Positions 9,364-17,830 of a stretch of DNA of 64,000 nt are shown in pieces. A program made the translations under genes and the position numbers. Numbering within the stretch: position 1 is the first letter of the stretch; each line of letters opens with the position of its first letter. Origin of the DNA: Alkalisalibacterium limincola. GTDB lineage: Bacteria; Pseudomonadota; Gammaproteobacteria; Xanthomonadales; Xanthomonadaceae. The notes beneath the pieces were generated by a model. That model made no database searches and was not told where the DNA came from. It saw only the letters and a list, made by a program, of their open reading frames with translations. The DNA lies in the NCBI RefSeq assembly GCF_008017755.1, contig NZ_VRTS01000005.1:124001-188000 (forward strand), read 5' to 3'.

Positions 9364-10083
9364 GTGGCCTATATCGATGGATTCGTCGCTGCCGTACCTT
9401 CGGCCAGGAAGCGGGAGTACATCGGGCACGCGGGTGAGGCCGCCCCGATGTTCCGCGAGTTCGGCGCCACCCGGCTGGTGGAGGCCTGGGGCGACGAGGT
9501 TCCAGACGGGAAACTGACCGACTTCAAGCGAGCCGTGCAGGCGGGGGACGACGAAGTCGTGGTTTTCGGGTGGTTCGAGTTCCCCGACAGGGCAGTGCGC
9601 GATGCGGCCCAGCAACGGATGGGCACCGATCCGCGCATGGCCGAAATGGGCGCGGCGATGCCGTTCGACGGCAAGCGCATGATCTTCGGCGGCTTCCAGC
9701 CGATCCTGGACACCGGCGGCATCGAGCGCGGGGGCTATGTGGACGGCTTCCTTGTCGCGGTGCCCGACGACGCGAAGGCGGCCTACATCGACATCGCCGA
9801 ACTGTGCGCGAGGGTCTTCATGGAGCACGGCGCGGTGCGCGTGGTCGAGGCCTGGGAGGACGACGTGCCCGATGGCACGCTGACCGACATGCGCCGTGGG
9901 GTGCAGGCGAAGGCGGGCGAGAAGATCGTCTTCTCGTTCATCGAATGGGCCACGAAGGCAGCCCGCGAGGCCGGCATGAAAAAGGTGACGGACGACCCGC
10001 GCATGCAGATGGACCACGACGCGTTTCCGTTCGATGCCAAGCGCATGATCTACGGCGGCTTCGAGGTGGTCCTGGAGGGCTGA
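9364..10083 (+). CDS. Tandem DUF1428 protein
   Basis: This 239-aa protein consists of two similar halves of about 118 residues each, both matching the DUF1428 pattern. Half one has AYIDGFVAAVP, then VEAWGDEVPDGKLTDFKRAVQA and FDGKRMIFGGF. Half two has GYVDGFLVAVP, VEAWEDDVPDGTLTDMRRGVQA and FDAKRMIYGGF. DUF1428 proteins, of dimeric alpha/beta-barrel fold, are usually one domain of about 115 aa. This gene therefore looks like an internal duplication that would form the dimer in one chain. It starts with GTG at 9364. The function of the family is unknown. Confidence 0.85.
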   Translation: MAYIDGFVAAVPSARKREYIGHAGEAAPMFREFGATRLVEAWGDEVPDGKLTDFKRAVQAGDDEVVVFGWFEFPDRAVRDAAQQRMGTDPRMAEMGAAMPFDGKRMIFGGFQPILDTGGIERGGYVDGFLVAVPDDAKAAYIDIAELCARVFMEHGAVRVVEAWEDDVPDGTLTDMRRGVQAKAGEKIVFSFIEWATKAAREAGMKKVTDDPRMQMDHDAFPFDAKRMIYGGFEVVLEG

Positions 10084-10086
10084 CTG

Positions 10087-10506
10087 ATGAGGGCACTTCG
10101 CTATATCGCTGCAGTGGTCGCCGGAATCGTCGTCGCAGGCGTGGTGGTGTTTGCCGTGGAAGCCGCGGGCCATGCGGCATTCCCGCCGCCCGAGGGGCTG
10201 GATTTCCGCGATGCGGCGCAGATGGAGGCGCACCTGCGCTCGCTGCCGGTGGCGGCCTTCGCCTTCGTCATGGCCGCCTGGGCGCTGGGTGCGTTGCTCG
10301 GCGGCATCGTCGCCGCCCTCATCGCGCCGACGCGAAAGGTGCTGATGGCGTGCATCATCGGCGGGTTCATCCTGGCCGGTGCCGTGACCAACCTGGTGAT
10401 GATCCCCCACCCGCCCTGGTTTGCGATCAGCGCGCCGTTGCTGGTGGTCGCCGCAACAGGCCTGGCGGCGTTCGTCGGCACGCGCTGGCCGCGCCGCCCG
10501 GACTGA
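10087..10506 (+). CDS. Hypothetical four-helix membrane protein
   Basis: This 139-aa protein has about four transmembrane helices: YIAAVVAGIVVAGVVVFAVEA, then AFAFVMAAWALGALLGGIVAAL, VLMACIIGGFILAGAVTNLV and LLVVAATGLAAFVG. It begins 3 nt after the DUF1428 stop, so it belongs to the same transcript. No family is recognised with confidence. Confidence 0.7.
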   Translation: MRALRYIAAVVAGIVVAGVVVFAVEAAGHAAFPPPEGLDFRDAAQMEAHLRSLPVAAFAFVMAAWALGALLGGIVAALIAPTRKVLMACIIGGFILAGAVTNLVMIPHPPWFAISAPLLVVAATGLAAFVGTRWPRRPD

Positions 10507-10512
10507 TCCACC

Positions 10513-10971
10513 TCAGCGGATGGGATCGCGCTCGGCGGTGAAGTTGAAGCCGTAGGTGCATTCCACTTCCACCGGCTCGCCATTGCGGGTCACCGGTTCG
10601 AACACCCAACCGGTGATGGCATGGTTGGCGTGGCGGGCGTAGGAATCCGGGATGGTGTGGGTCGACCACACGCCCTGGGTCTGGCCCTCGCGATCGATCG
10701 TGAAGGTGGTGGTGACCTCGTGCGCGCTGGCGTCGCGCGGGAACCCATCCTTCGAGGGCAGCGTGCGCGCCACCGGGAAGATCGGCACCCGGCCACGCTT
10801 GAGCACCGGCCTGGCATCGAGTGCCTCCATGCCTTCGCAGGCGAGCGCACGCAGGTCCGAAGGCATCTGGCCACCCGGACGCAGCTTGCTGTCGTTGGGA
10901 GTCGCACAGGCGCCCAGCGCGATGAGCGCACCAAGTGCGCAAGCCTTTCCCAGATTCGATGCTCGGTCCAT
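10513..10971 (-). CDS. Predicted lipoprotein with TonB-C-like domain
   Basis: This 152-aa protein has a lipoprotein signal ending GALIALGAC. The C-terminal half (VTTTFTIDREGQTQGVWS, then HAITGWVFEPVTRNGEPVEV) resembles the strand-helix-strand of TonB C-terminal or energy-transducer-like domains often fused to envelope lipoproteins. It is convergent with the upstream membrane protein gene, with a gap of only 6 nt. A weak -10-like TATTAT lies on the minus strand near 10999-11004. The function is unknown. Confidence 0.68.
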   Translation of the reverse strand: MDRASNLGKACALGALIALGACATPNDSKLRPGGQMPSDLRALACEGMEALDARPVLKRGRVPIFPVARTLPSKDGFPRDASAHEVTTTFTIDREGQTQGVWSTHTIPDSYARHANHAITGWVFEPVTRNGEPVEVECTYGFNFTAERDPIR

Positions 10972-11044
10972 GCGTCCCCCATTGCGTTGTCTATTCCGAT
11001 AATAAGGGACGCACGACCTAAGTCCGGCCCTGACTTCCGGAAAG

Positions 11045-12085
11045 CTACTCGCGCGAGCGCGGGGTCAAGGATTGCATCACGACATCCCAAAGTGCCAGAG
11101 CCTGTGCATCTCTCAGGGATGAACCCGGCTGCTGCTCACCGTCCACGCCTCCTCCGGTGAACATGCCCAGCCGGACCGTGGGGGCTCGAAGCGAGACGTG
11201 CGGCGGGTACGATTCCGCCGAGAACGCATGCAGCGTGCGCCCGGAGTCCTCGGGTGCAGCCAGCACTTCCTCCGCCTCGACACCCGCCATCCGCGTCGCG
11301 CGCTTGCGCAGTTCAGGAATCCGTCCGACGCCCAAAGCTCGCATTCCGCTTTGCGACCGGCGAATCAACCGCTCCGCGTCCGGATCTGGAAAACTGTTGA
11401 AGAACACCTCGAACCTGAGGTCCGAGTGCCGCCCTTCGCGAATGCGGTAGCTCAGCTGGGCCACCTCGTGATCATGGCCGCCGTTGACAATGACTGGGCC
11501 CAGGCAGAATCCCTGCTGCGTCGCGGCCCCCATCGTGCCCGGCTGGATCCGTGCGCCGATCTCCCAAAGCTCCGTGATGACCTGCTCGGGAGGGGTCAGG
11601 AAGGACTTGGCCTGCAGATGGACGTGGTGATGGTCCACCAGGAGATGGACCTCGTGATCGAAGGCCGTGTCCAGATCCAGGCTTGTGTAGCTGGTGAGCA
11701 ACACGGCGCCGTCGTCCGTCCGTTCCTGGGAAACCAGCATGGAGTTTCCGGTTCCGAAGTGAGTCCTCGACCCAAGCTCGGAAGCGCGGCGTTGCACGCG
11801 AGCGTCCATCCGCTCCTGGTTGCTGATGGCTTCCGCCACGCTGACACGCACCGTTCGATGGCCTGCACCCCCGTCCTCCATGAAATAGAGGGTGAGTTCG
11901 TTGTCAGTGAGCTCGACCGCGTCGGGCAGGTCGAGACTGTAACGGCCGACGCATTCGGTGCGCATGGGCGATAGGGGGTTGTTCACGTAAAAGGATCCTT
12001 CAGGGGAAGCACCACAGCCGGCGAGGGCCAAGGCAATTGCGGCCAATAGACCAAGAGTGACTCGACTAAACGACCAATCCGTCAT
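11045..12085 (-). CDS. tli4: T6SS immunity protein, Tli4-like lipoprotein
   Basis: This 346-aa protein has a lipoprotein signal with lipobox LAGC and would protect the periplasm against the neighbouring lipase effector. The segment ECVGRYSLDLPDAVEL after the signal matches the start of the Tli4 immunity N-terminal domain, and the C-terminal half has a second globular domain (VGRIPELRKRATRMAGVEAEE). The ATG overlaps the effector stop by 4 nt, so it is coupled to tle4, as expected when immunity must accompany toxin. Base composition here is less GC-rich than in flanking genes, suggesting transfer of the cassette. The family call rests on motif memory and gene order. Confidence 0.82.
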   Translation of the reverse strand: MTDWSFSRVTLGLLAAIALALAGCGASPEGSFYVNNPLSPMRTECVGRYSLDLPDAVELTDNELTLYFMEDGGAGHRTVRVSVAEAISNQERMDARVQRRASELGSRTHFGTGNSMLVSQERTDDGAVLLTSYTSLDLDTAFDHEVHLLVDHHHVHLQAKSFLTPPEQVITELWEIGARIQPGTMGAATQQGFCLGPVIVNGGHDHEVAQLSYRIREGRHSDLRFEVFFNSFPDPDAERLIRRSQSGMRALGVGRIPELRKRATRMAGVEAEEVLAAPEDSGRTLHAFSAESYPPHVSLRAPTVRLGMFTGGGVDGEQQPGSSLRDAQALALWDVVMQSLTPRSRE

Positions 12086-13872
12086 TGCTGCTTGGCCTCG
12101 GCGGCTATTTTCATGAGGCTGTACAGCGTAACCAGCTGGGCCTGATGGTTCCTGTAGGACTGCTCATGCTCGAAACCCGTCAAGCGGAACTGTTGGCGGA
12201 TGGAACTGCCTGCCGTCAACAAGGGCGCCCGTCCCGAGCTCTGGGGAACTGTCCCGTCGCCATTTCCGTCCTGCATCTCGCATCGCAGTTGCCAATGGCT
12301 GCTTTCATACACCCTACCCGGCCCCCATCCATACGACGGTGTGACCTCGGTGCGTCCGCCCACGTACAAGGGATTTCGCCCATCATCCCGCACCGCCTCG
12401 AAGCTCAGGCCCGGCACTTCCTCGACAGGCATGCCTGCCGCGTTTCCAGAGGGCGTCATGCCCTGACTGATCGTCCAAGTGATGGACTCAAAGCTGTTTC
12501 CCTTCGAGGCTTCCACTCCGGAGTGCGGATCGACACCGTAGAAACTGAAGGTGTTGGGGTGGTAGCTCGTTCCGAGTTGCGCGTGGAACGACTGTGCTTC
12601 CCGAATGTTCCTCACGTAGTCCGTCCAGCTGAGGGGAACGCCCCTGCCCGGCCGAAGCCACTCCGGCCGGACAAGACCCCACCAACGGTCGGACTCCAGG
12701 TAGATGCTCTCGAATGGATCCCCATTGCCTGGTAGCCGTTCCATCACCTGCTGCTTTGTGTCCTGAATCGCGAGCCATTCCGTGCCGCCGGTCGAGTCGC
12801 TCGCGTTTTGAGGTCTGTACAGCTGCGTCGGCAGTAGCTGAAGAGCGCCCGGGGCCTGGGAAAACACTGCCGTGACCTCGCGGCCGTTGCTTCCGATCAC
12901 CCAACCGGCCGCCAGGCTCTCCTCGCTCATCCCGAGTTTGCAGCGCCGGTATGCCACGGGGGCTCCGGTGGCAGGCATCACGCCATGCACGATGCCTGCG
13001 ATCTTGTCGTGCATTCCCGACAACTGACTGCAGCGGCGCGCAACCAGGCCTCCCATTGAATGCGTGATGAGCACCACCTGCTGGCAGCGGGTGCCGTTGC
13101 GGTTGTGTCGCGAGATGACCTCGTCGATTCGCCCTGCCAGACGCTCGGCCGCCACCGAATTGGACGCGAGCCAGTTGTATCCGCAGGCATAGACGGGCAT
13201 GCGGAAACGGGCCCGGGCGATGAGTTCGTCCGACCGCAGTTGCTCGAAGCTCTTCTCGGAGGCGTGCTCGGGCAATCCCCGCAGAGCCATCGACAGCCCT
13301 GGAAGCAGCTCCGGCTCGGGTTGCGGCTGGCCAGACATCGGGACGGCGCTCATGGCCGGCTGTGCGTAGCTGAAATCGGACCATCGCGCGGGATTGAAGG
13401 TCTGTCCATTCAACCGATCCTCCAACCACAACAGGAAATTGTGGTAACTGCCTTCGGCTACCTCACCCCAGGCCCGCTGGTCACGGAAGATCGTCTCCGT
13501 CTCTTCCCTCGACGTGCCCACCACGGACCCGGCCGCCCGCCGCGGAACGCTGCCTCCCGGATCGACCCGTGTCCTCTCAGGATGCATTCGCCTCTGACGC
13601 TCGGCAGGACCTTGGAAGATCATTCGTCGAGCCAAACCGATCGGAATGCCGGCAGTGGTGTCCAGACGCCATACTTGGCCGCCTTCCAGATCCATGAGGT
13701 TGGTGCCCATGATCCCGGGAACGAAGATGACGGGAAGCACCTTTTTCGGCGGAAGGCGCACCTGCACCGCATCGCCGAGGGTGGTAGCGCTCAGCTGCCA
13801 ACGAAACGTCGGGATGCCTTGGTGATCCAAGCCACCCAGGGCTTCGCGAATTGCCTCGGGAGTGGCACTCAT
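12082..13872 (-). CDS. tle4: T6SS phospholipase effector, Tle4-like
   Basis: This 596-aa alpha/beta hydrolase is likely delivered by VgrG into rival cells to degrade membrane phospholipids. It has a PGIMGTNL segment near residue 50 (an oxyanion region seen in LCAT/PGAP1-like lipases), the nucleophile motif THSMGG with Ser272, and the C-terminal NGDGTVPQSSG, a typical catalytic-Asp region. The likely catalytic His lies in FEHEQSYRNH. No signal peptide is present, as expected for T6SS cargo. The gene order vgrG-lipase-immunity matches the Pseudomonas aeruginosa VgrG2a-Tle4-Tli4 set. Start and stop each overlap the neighbours by 4 nt. Confidence 0.85.
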   Translation of the reverse strand: MSATPEAIREALGGLDHQGIPTFRWQLSATTLGDAVQVRLPPKKVLPVIFVPGIMGTNLMDLEGGQVWRLDTTAGIPIGLARRMIFQGPAERQRRMHPERTRVDPGGSVPRRAAGSVVGTSREETETIFRDQRAWGEVAEGSYHNFLLWLEDRLNGQTFNPARWSDFSYAQPAMSAVPMSGQPQPEPELLPGLSMALRGLPEHASEKSFEQLRSDELIARARFRMPVYACGYNWLASNSVAAERLAGRIDEVISRHNRNGTRCQQVVLITHSMGGLVARRCSQLSGMHDKIAGIVHGVMPATGAPVAYRRCKLGMSEESLAAGWVIGSNGREVTAVFSQAPGALQLLPTQLYRPQNASDSTGGTEWLAIQDTKQQVMERLPGNGDPFESIYLESDRWWGLVRPEWLRPGRGVPLSWTDYVRNIREAQSFHAQLGTSYHPNTFSFYGVDPHSGVEASKGNSFESITWTISQGMTPSGNAAGMPVEEVPGLSFEAVRDDGRNPLYVGGRTEVTPSYGWGPGRVYESSHWQLRCEMQDGNGDGTVPQSSGRAPLLTAGSSIRQQFRLTGFEHEQSYRNHQAQLVTLYSLMKIAAEAKQQ

Positions 13873-16835
13873 GATGTGACCTCCGCCGAATCGCCAAGTA
13901 CTCGGATCGTCACAGCTTCGGGCGAGGTGCCTTGCTGCAGCTCGCTACAACCGTGTGCGTCGGTGACGCCGGTGATTCGGGCGCCGTCCGCCCGCAACAC
14001 CTCATAGCGCTGGTCGGCCGCAGGCTCACCGTTCTCGAAGCGAAGCTGGAAACGCTCGTTGAATGCGGTCGAGGGCCATGTATTCATCTCACGCGACAGC
14101 TGTGTGGGCCCCTCGAAACTGTGCTGCGCGGCGTGCACCGTGATCTGCCCCGGGCACGCGATGGTCAGGTTCCCGTTCTCGAGGGTGATGCTGGCACCGC
14201 CCTCCACGGCCAGGTGGATGCGCTTGCCGCCGCTGGCTTCGAGTTCGGCGTGGGACGACGCCACCTGGACGTCATCGCGCGCGCGCAGCGACAGGGTGGC
14301 GTCCTGCGCCTGCATGTCCAGTGCACCGCGACCGGCGATGACACTCAGGCCGTCGCCCTGGCCGCTGGCACCGACCATCCAGCCGATCGCCTGGCCCGCG
14401 TGCACGCGCAGGTCGCCCATGACGCTCGCCTGGCTGTCCTGGCCACTGGCCAGCTGCAGCACGTCACCGCAATGCAGTTGCAGCGACTGTCCGGCAAGCA
14501 AGCCGATGCCGGCGCGACCGACCAGGGACAGTTGCGCGTCACCGCTGTGGGGCACGCCGTCATTCCCGACCTCGCCCGATTTCCCGGGTGCGGCCAGCAT
14601 GGCTTCGTCGAAGTTGGTCCCCGGCACGTGGGTGAGGGCGCTTCGCAGCAGGGCCGCTGTCGGACTGCTCGCATCGTCCGTGACCGTGCTTCCGGCGGCG
14701 GTCGCACCAAGGTGGCTGGCGAGCCCCACGGCCGCATGGGCCCGGGCGGCATCGCTGAACCCCTCGACCATCGACGCCATCTGGCGCAGCAACGCCGTGC
14801 CGGGCACGTTGTCGCCCGCGGCAGTGCCGCTGCGGGAGCCCGTGGTGACCAACAGACCCGCCTCGGCCCGCACCGCACCCCAGTCGTCGGTCCGCAGTTC
14901 GAAGCCCTCCCCGCGGAAGCTGCCGCGATGGTTGTCGGCCTGGTGGATCAGGTGCCCCAGGCTGAGCTGGGTGGCGCCATGGGTGGTGGCCAGCTGGACG
15001 CGTCCCTGGCCGTCGCTGTCGTCGAACACCAGCTGGTTGTAGCCGTTGCCGCCGAATTCCCGAGAGCGGTAGCCGCTGAGTGCGGCGGCGTTGCGGTGGC
15101 CTTCCGGGTCGGGACTGGCGCCATGCCAGGCGGGCGCGTGGCCGCCGGCCAGGTTGCCTTGCGCGCAAGGCTCATGATCGAGGGCGGCGTCGAACACGTC
15201 CTCGTCGCTGGCGGACGCGCGCTTTCCGCCCGGCGTTGGCGGCACACCACCCTCGCCGCGCCCGTTGTACAGCGCGCCGATGACCACGGGCCGGTCGATG
15301 TCGCCATCGAGGAAATCCACCAGCACTTCCTGGCCAATGCGCGGCAGGAACTGGCTGCCCACGCCCGGGCCGGCGTAGCGCTGGGCGACGCGCACCCAGC
15401 AGTCGGCGGCGTCCGGCTGCCAGTGCATCCGCAGCCGCACACGGCCCAGCGCGTCGCAATGCACCTCCCGCCCGTCGCGAGCCTCCAGGGCACCGTCGGG
15501 GCCGACCACGCGCGCGGTCTGGGGACCAGGTGCGGTCGGACGCGGATTCAGGCGCGCTCCGGTGCCATCGAGCAACACCTCTCGCCACGGTCGGTCCCGG
15601 GGCAGGACGTCGAAGGCATTGGCGTAGCCCGAGGCCTGGGCGCGCACCAGGAGGTGCCGGTGCAGCGTCGCGTCGATGCCGGCCTCACCGCACATCAGCG
15701 CGGCGTCGAGCACGCCGCTGGGGGCCATGTGCTGCTGGAGCGCGGCCACCACGGTGTTGGGCAGGTTGTTGATGCCCACGTGCACGACGCGGGTCAGCAA
15801 CCATTCCTCGCCCGCCTGTCCGGGGGCCTGCGGGGCGCCGGCGAGGGTGAACCAGGTGCCGGCCTGGAAGCCACGCACGCTGCCCAGCCCGTGCCAGCTG
15901 TCCTTGCGCGCTTCCACCGCCTCGGCGTGGCGACGCGCCAGCGCCTCGGCTTCGCCGGCATCGGCGAAGGCGTACGCGCCGGGCACGTCGTAGTCGTCCA
16001 GCTGCACGCTGTCGAGGGCATTCTCGATGGGCAGCGACGCGTGGCTGGCACGCACCCCACGGTAGTCGTCGCTGAGCCGGGTCAGGCGGGTGGCGGCCAG
16101 GCCGATGCCCGACTCGAAGCGCTGCACGCCGTCTTCGGCTTCGGTGGCATCGGCGCGATGGAAGCGGATGCCGACCGCACTGCGCGCCGACATGTCGTTG
16201 TGCGCCAGCTGCGTGCTGTCGGCGAAGATCCGCAGCCGGTGTCCGGCCGGGGCTTCGTCGTCATCCTCGACCGCGAAGCCCAGCCCTTCCTCGGCCAGCA
16301 GGCGCGCACAGAAGGCCTGGTCGGATTCGCGGTACTGCACGCAGTAGCTGCGCGGCCGCCGGTCGGCCAGCGCACTGGTCAGGCTTTCATCGAACGCCCA
16401 GGCGGCGATGGCGCGATGGTCGCTGAATACCGTCTCGAGGATGTCGAGCACGCCGGCGTCCTGGAACACCCGGCTGCGCCGACCCTGGCCCAGGCACCAC
16501 CACCACGAGGAGGCCACCAGCCGGTAGCGCGCCAGTCCGCCGTTCGCGCCCAGGCATTGCGCCTCCCGAAGCACTGCCGCCTGGCGCCACTCGCGACCGT
16601 CGGGCAGGCGCGTGCGCAGCCGGAGTGGTTTGCCCGGCAGCGTATCCAGGTCGACGTGGGCGTCGTCCGACAGGCAGTCGAGCGTCAGGCAACGGTCGCC
16701 GGACAGGCGCTCGATGCTGCGCCAGCGTTCCACCGCCAGCGGCGCCGTCGTGTCGTCGAGGTCGAGTGCGAACAGCCGCCGCCGGCTGTCGAACAGCGCC
16801 GCGGCCAGCGCGCGCGCGTCATTGAGTGCGTCCAT
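13869..16835 (-). CDS. vgrG: T6SS spike protein VgrG with DUF2345 and TTR-like tail
   Basis: This 988-aa tip protein of the type VI needle has the N-terminal gp27-like base, the gp5 OB-fold segment with DALGRVRLRMHWQPD, SCRALAR-region equivalent SQFLPRIGQEVLVDFLDGD, then FGGNGYNQLVFDD and a DUF2345 beta-helix. The last 60 residues (RYEVLRADGARITGVTDAHG) form a transthyretin-like domain that, in other VgrGs, binds lipase effectors. The start at 16835 has GGAGGGG upstream; the open extension to 17075 is a shadow. No other T6SS genes are in the window, so this is an orphan vgrG cassette served by a secretion machine encoded elsewhere. Confidence 0.92.
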   Translation of the reverse strand: MDALNDARALAAALFDSRRRLFALDLDDTTAPLAVERWRSIERLSGDRCLTLDCLSDDAHVDLDTLPGKPLRLRTRLPDGREWRQAAVLREAQCLGANGGLARYRLVASSWWWCLGQGRRSRVFQDAGVLDILETVFSDHRAIAAWAFDESLTSALADRRPRSYCVQYRESDQAFCARLLAEEGLGFAVEDDDEAPAGHRLRIFADSTQLAHNDMSARSAVGIRFHRADATEAEDGVQRFESGIGLAATRLTRLSDDYRGVRASHASLPIENALDSVQLDDYDVPGAYAFADAGEAEALARRHAEAVEARKDSWHGLGSVRGFQAGTWFTLAGAPQAPGQAGEEWLLTRVVHVGINNLPNTVVAALQQHMAPSGVLDAALMCGEAGIDATLHRHLLVRAQASGYANAFDVLPRDRPWREVLLDGTGARLNPRPTAPGPQTARVVGPDGALEARDGREVHCDALGRVRLRMHWQPDAADCWVRVAQRYAGPGVGSQFLPRIGQEVLVDFLDGDIDRPVVIGALYNGRGEGGVPPTPGGKRASASDEDVFDAALDHEPCAQGNLAGGHAPAWHGASPDPEGHRNAAALSGYRSREFGGNGYNQLVFDDSDGQGRVQLATTHGATQLSLGHLIHQADNHRGSFRGEGFELRTDDWGAVRAEAGLLVTTGSRSGTAAGDNVPGTALLRQMASMVEGFSDAARAHAAVGLASHLGATAAGSTVTDDASSPTAALLRSALTHVPGTNFDEAMLAAPGKSGEVGNDGVPHSGDAQLSLVGRAGIGLLAGQSLQLHCGDVLQLASGQDSQASVMGDLRVHAGQAIGWMVGASGQGDGLSVIAGRGALDMQAQDATLSLRARDDVQVASSHAELEASGGKRIHLAVEGGASITLENGNLTIACPGQITVHAAQHSFEGPTQLSREMNTWPSTAFNERFQLRFENGEPAADQRYEVLRADGARITGVTDAHGCSELQQGTSPEAVTIRVLGDSAEVTS

Positions 16836-16909
16836 GTACGAGCCCCTCCGTGGGCGTGCCTCCGTGCCTGCACCACCACCCGTCCTGGGCGGCTTCGTGC
16901 AGTCGGCCA

Positions 16910-16915
16910 AATATA
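16910..16915 (-). promoter_or_regulatory. Candidate -10 box for the vgrG operon
   Basis: On the minus strand the hexamer TATATT matches the sigma-70 -10 consensus at 5 of 6 positions and stands out in a GC-rich gap. It lies 75 bp upstream of the vgrG start. No good -35 hexamer is seen at 16-18 bp, so an activator or another sigma factor may be needed. Confidence 0.35.
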
Positions 16916-16956
16916 CACTGCCGCCTGGCCGGCGCTCGAACGCCGTCGGCGCGGCC

Positions 16957-17226
16957 TCAGCCGATCTCGAACCCGTCGCCGGCCTCGTCGATGCGGGCCT
17001 CCTCGCGCTCCACCGACTCCACCGTGGCGCGGCGCGGCCCTTCGGCCAGCCAGGCTTCCATCGCGTCGACGGCACGCGGCTCGCCCACCGCCAGCACCTC
17101 CACCCGACCGTCGGGCAGGTTCAGCGCGTGTCCGGCCAGCCTCAGCTTGCGCGCCTGCTCGCGGGTCTTGGCGCGGAAGAACACGCCCTGCACGGTGCCG
17201 CTGACGAAGAAGCGCGCGGCGATCAT
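16957..17226 (-). CDS. acyP: Acylphosphatase
   Basis: This 89-aa enzyme hydrolyses acyl phosphates. The core signature FFVSGTVQGVFFRAKTREQA contains the catalytic Arg. The usual second motif appears as NLPDGRVEV, with Asn catalytic. The length is that of the family. It begins at 17226, overlapping the carbonic-anhydrase-like stop by 4 nt, so the two are coupled. The open extension upstream (to 17346) is rejected because it precedes the first beta strand and overlaps the neighbour. Confidence 0.93.
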   Translation of the reverse strand: MIAARFFVSGTVQGVFFRAKTREQARKLRLAGHALNLPDGRVEVLAVGEPRAVDAMEAWLAEGPRRATVESVEREEARIDEAGDGFEIG

Positions 17227-17765
17227 GGTGACTCCATTGCAAGGTAGCGGTCCTTCAGGCGCACGTAGTGGCCCGCGGAATACTTCAGCTGCTCGATCTC
17301 GCGTTCGGACAGTTTTCGCACGCACTTGGCCGGATTGCCCAGCCACAGCTCGCCCTCGCCCACGGTCTTGCCCGGCGCGATCACCGCACCGGCGCCGACG
17401 AAGCCGAAGCGCTCCACCGTGGCCCCGTCCAGCACGATCGCCTTCATGCCGATCAGCGCGAACTCGCCGATCGTGCAGGCGTGGATGACGGCGGCATGCC
17501 CGATGGTCACGTCGTTGGCGATCAGCGTAGGCAAACCACCCGGTCGCGTGTAGGGGCCCTCATGGGTGACGTGTACGACGGTGCCGTCCTGGATGTTGGT
17601 GCGCGCGCCGATGCGGATGAAGTTCACGTCGCCGCGCACCACGGTGCCCGGCCACAGCGAGGCGTCGTCGCCCAGCTCGACGTCGCCGATCACGCAGGCG
17701 GCCGCATCGACGTACACGCGCTCGCCGAGCCGGGGGGTCTTGTCTTCGAAAGGTCGGATGCTCAT
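17223..17765 (-). CDS. Gamma-carbonic-anhydrase-family hexapeptide protein
   Basis: This 180-aa left-handed beta-helix protein belongs to the YrdA/CaiE group. Hexapeptide repeats are evident (IGDVELGDDASLWPGTVVRGD). The likely metal ligands are in DGTVVHVTHEGP (His) and VTIGHAAVIHACTIG (two His), which match the three-His zinc site of gamma-carbonic anhydrases. It is coupled to acyP downstream by ATGA. Such proteins often bind zinc but have weak or no anhydrase activity, so the reaction is not certain. Confidence 0.9.
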   Translation of the reverse strand: MSIRPFEDKTPRLGERVYVDAAACVIGDVELGDDASLWPGTVVRGDVNFIRIGARTNIQDGTVVHVTHEGPYTRPGGLPTLIANDVTIGHAAVIHACTIGEFALIGMKAIVLDGATVERFGFVGAGAVIAPGKTVGEGELWLGNPAKCVRKLSEREIEQLKYSAGHYVRLKDRYLAMESP

Positions 17766-17830
17766 GGCTGGAGTCTAGCGAACCCGGCGTCCACATCGTG
17801 TTTGGTTTCGCCGGCGTAGACTTCCCAACC

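Noticed and set aside
10972-11012. GCGTCCC/GGGACGC repeat around the start of the lipoprotein gene at 10971
   Set aside because: It could hide the ribosome site in mRNA, but the best -10 box lies inside it, so the distal arm would not be transcribed.
13932-17204. 1090-codon open frame antisense to vgrG
   Set aside because: High GC at third positions opens long antisense frames; the translation has no family features and the sense strand is clearly VgrG.
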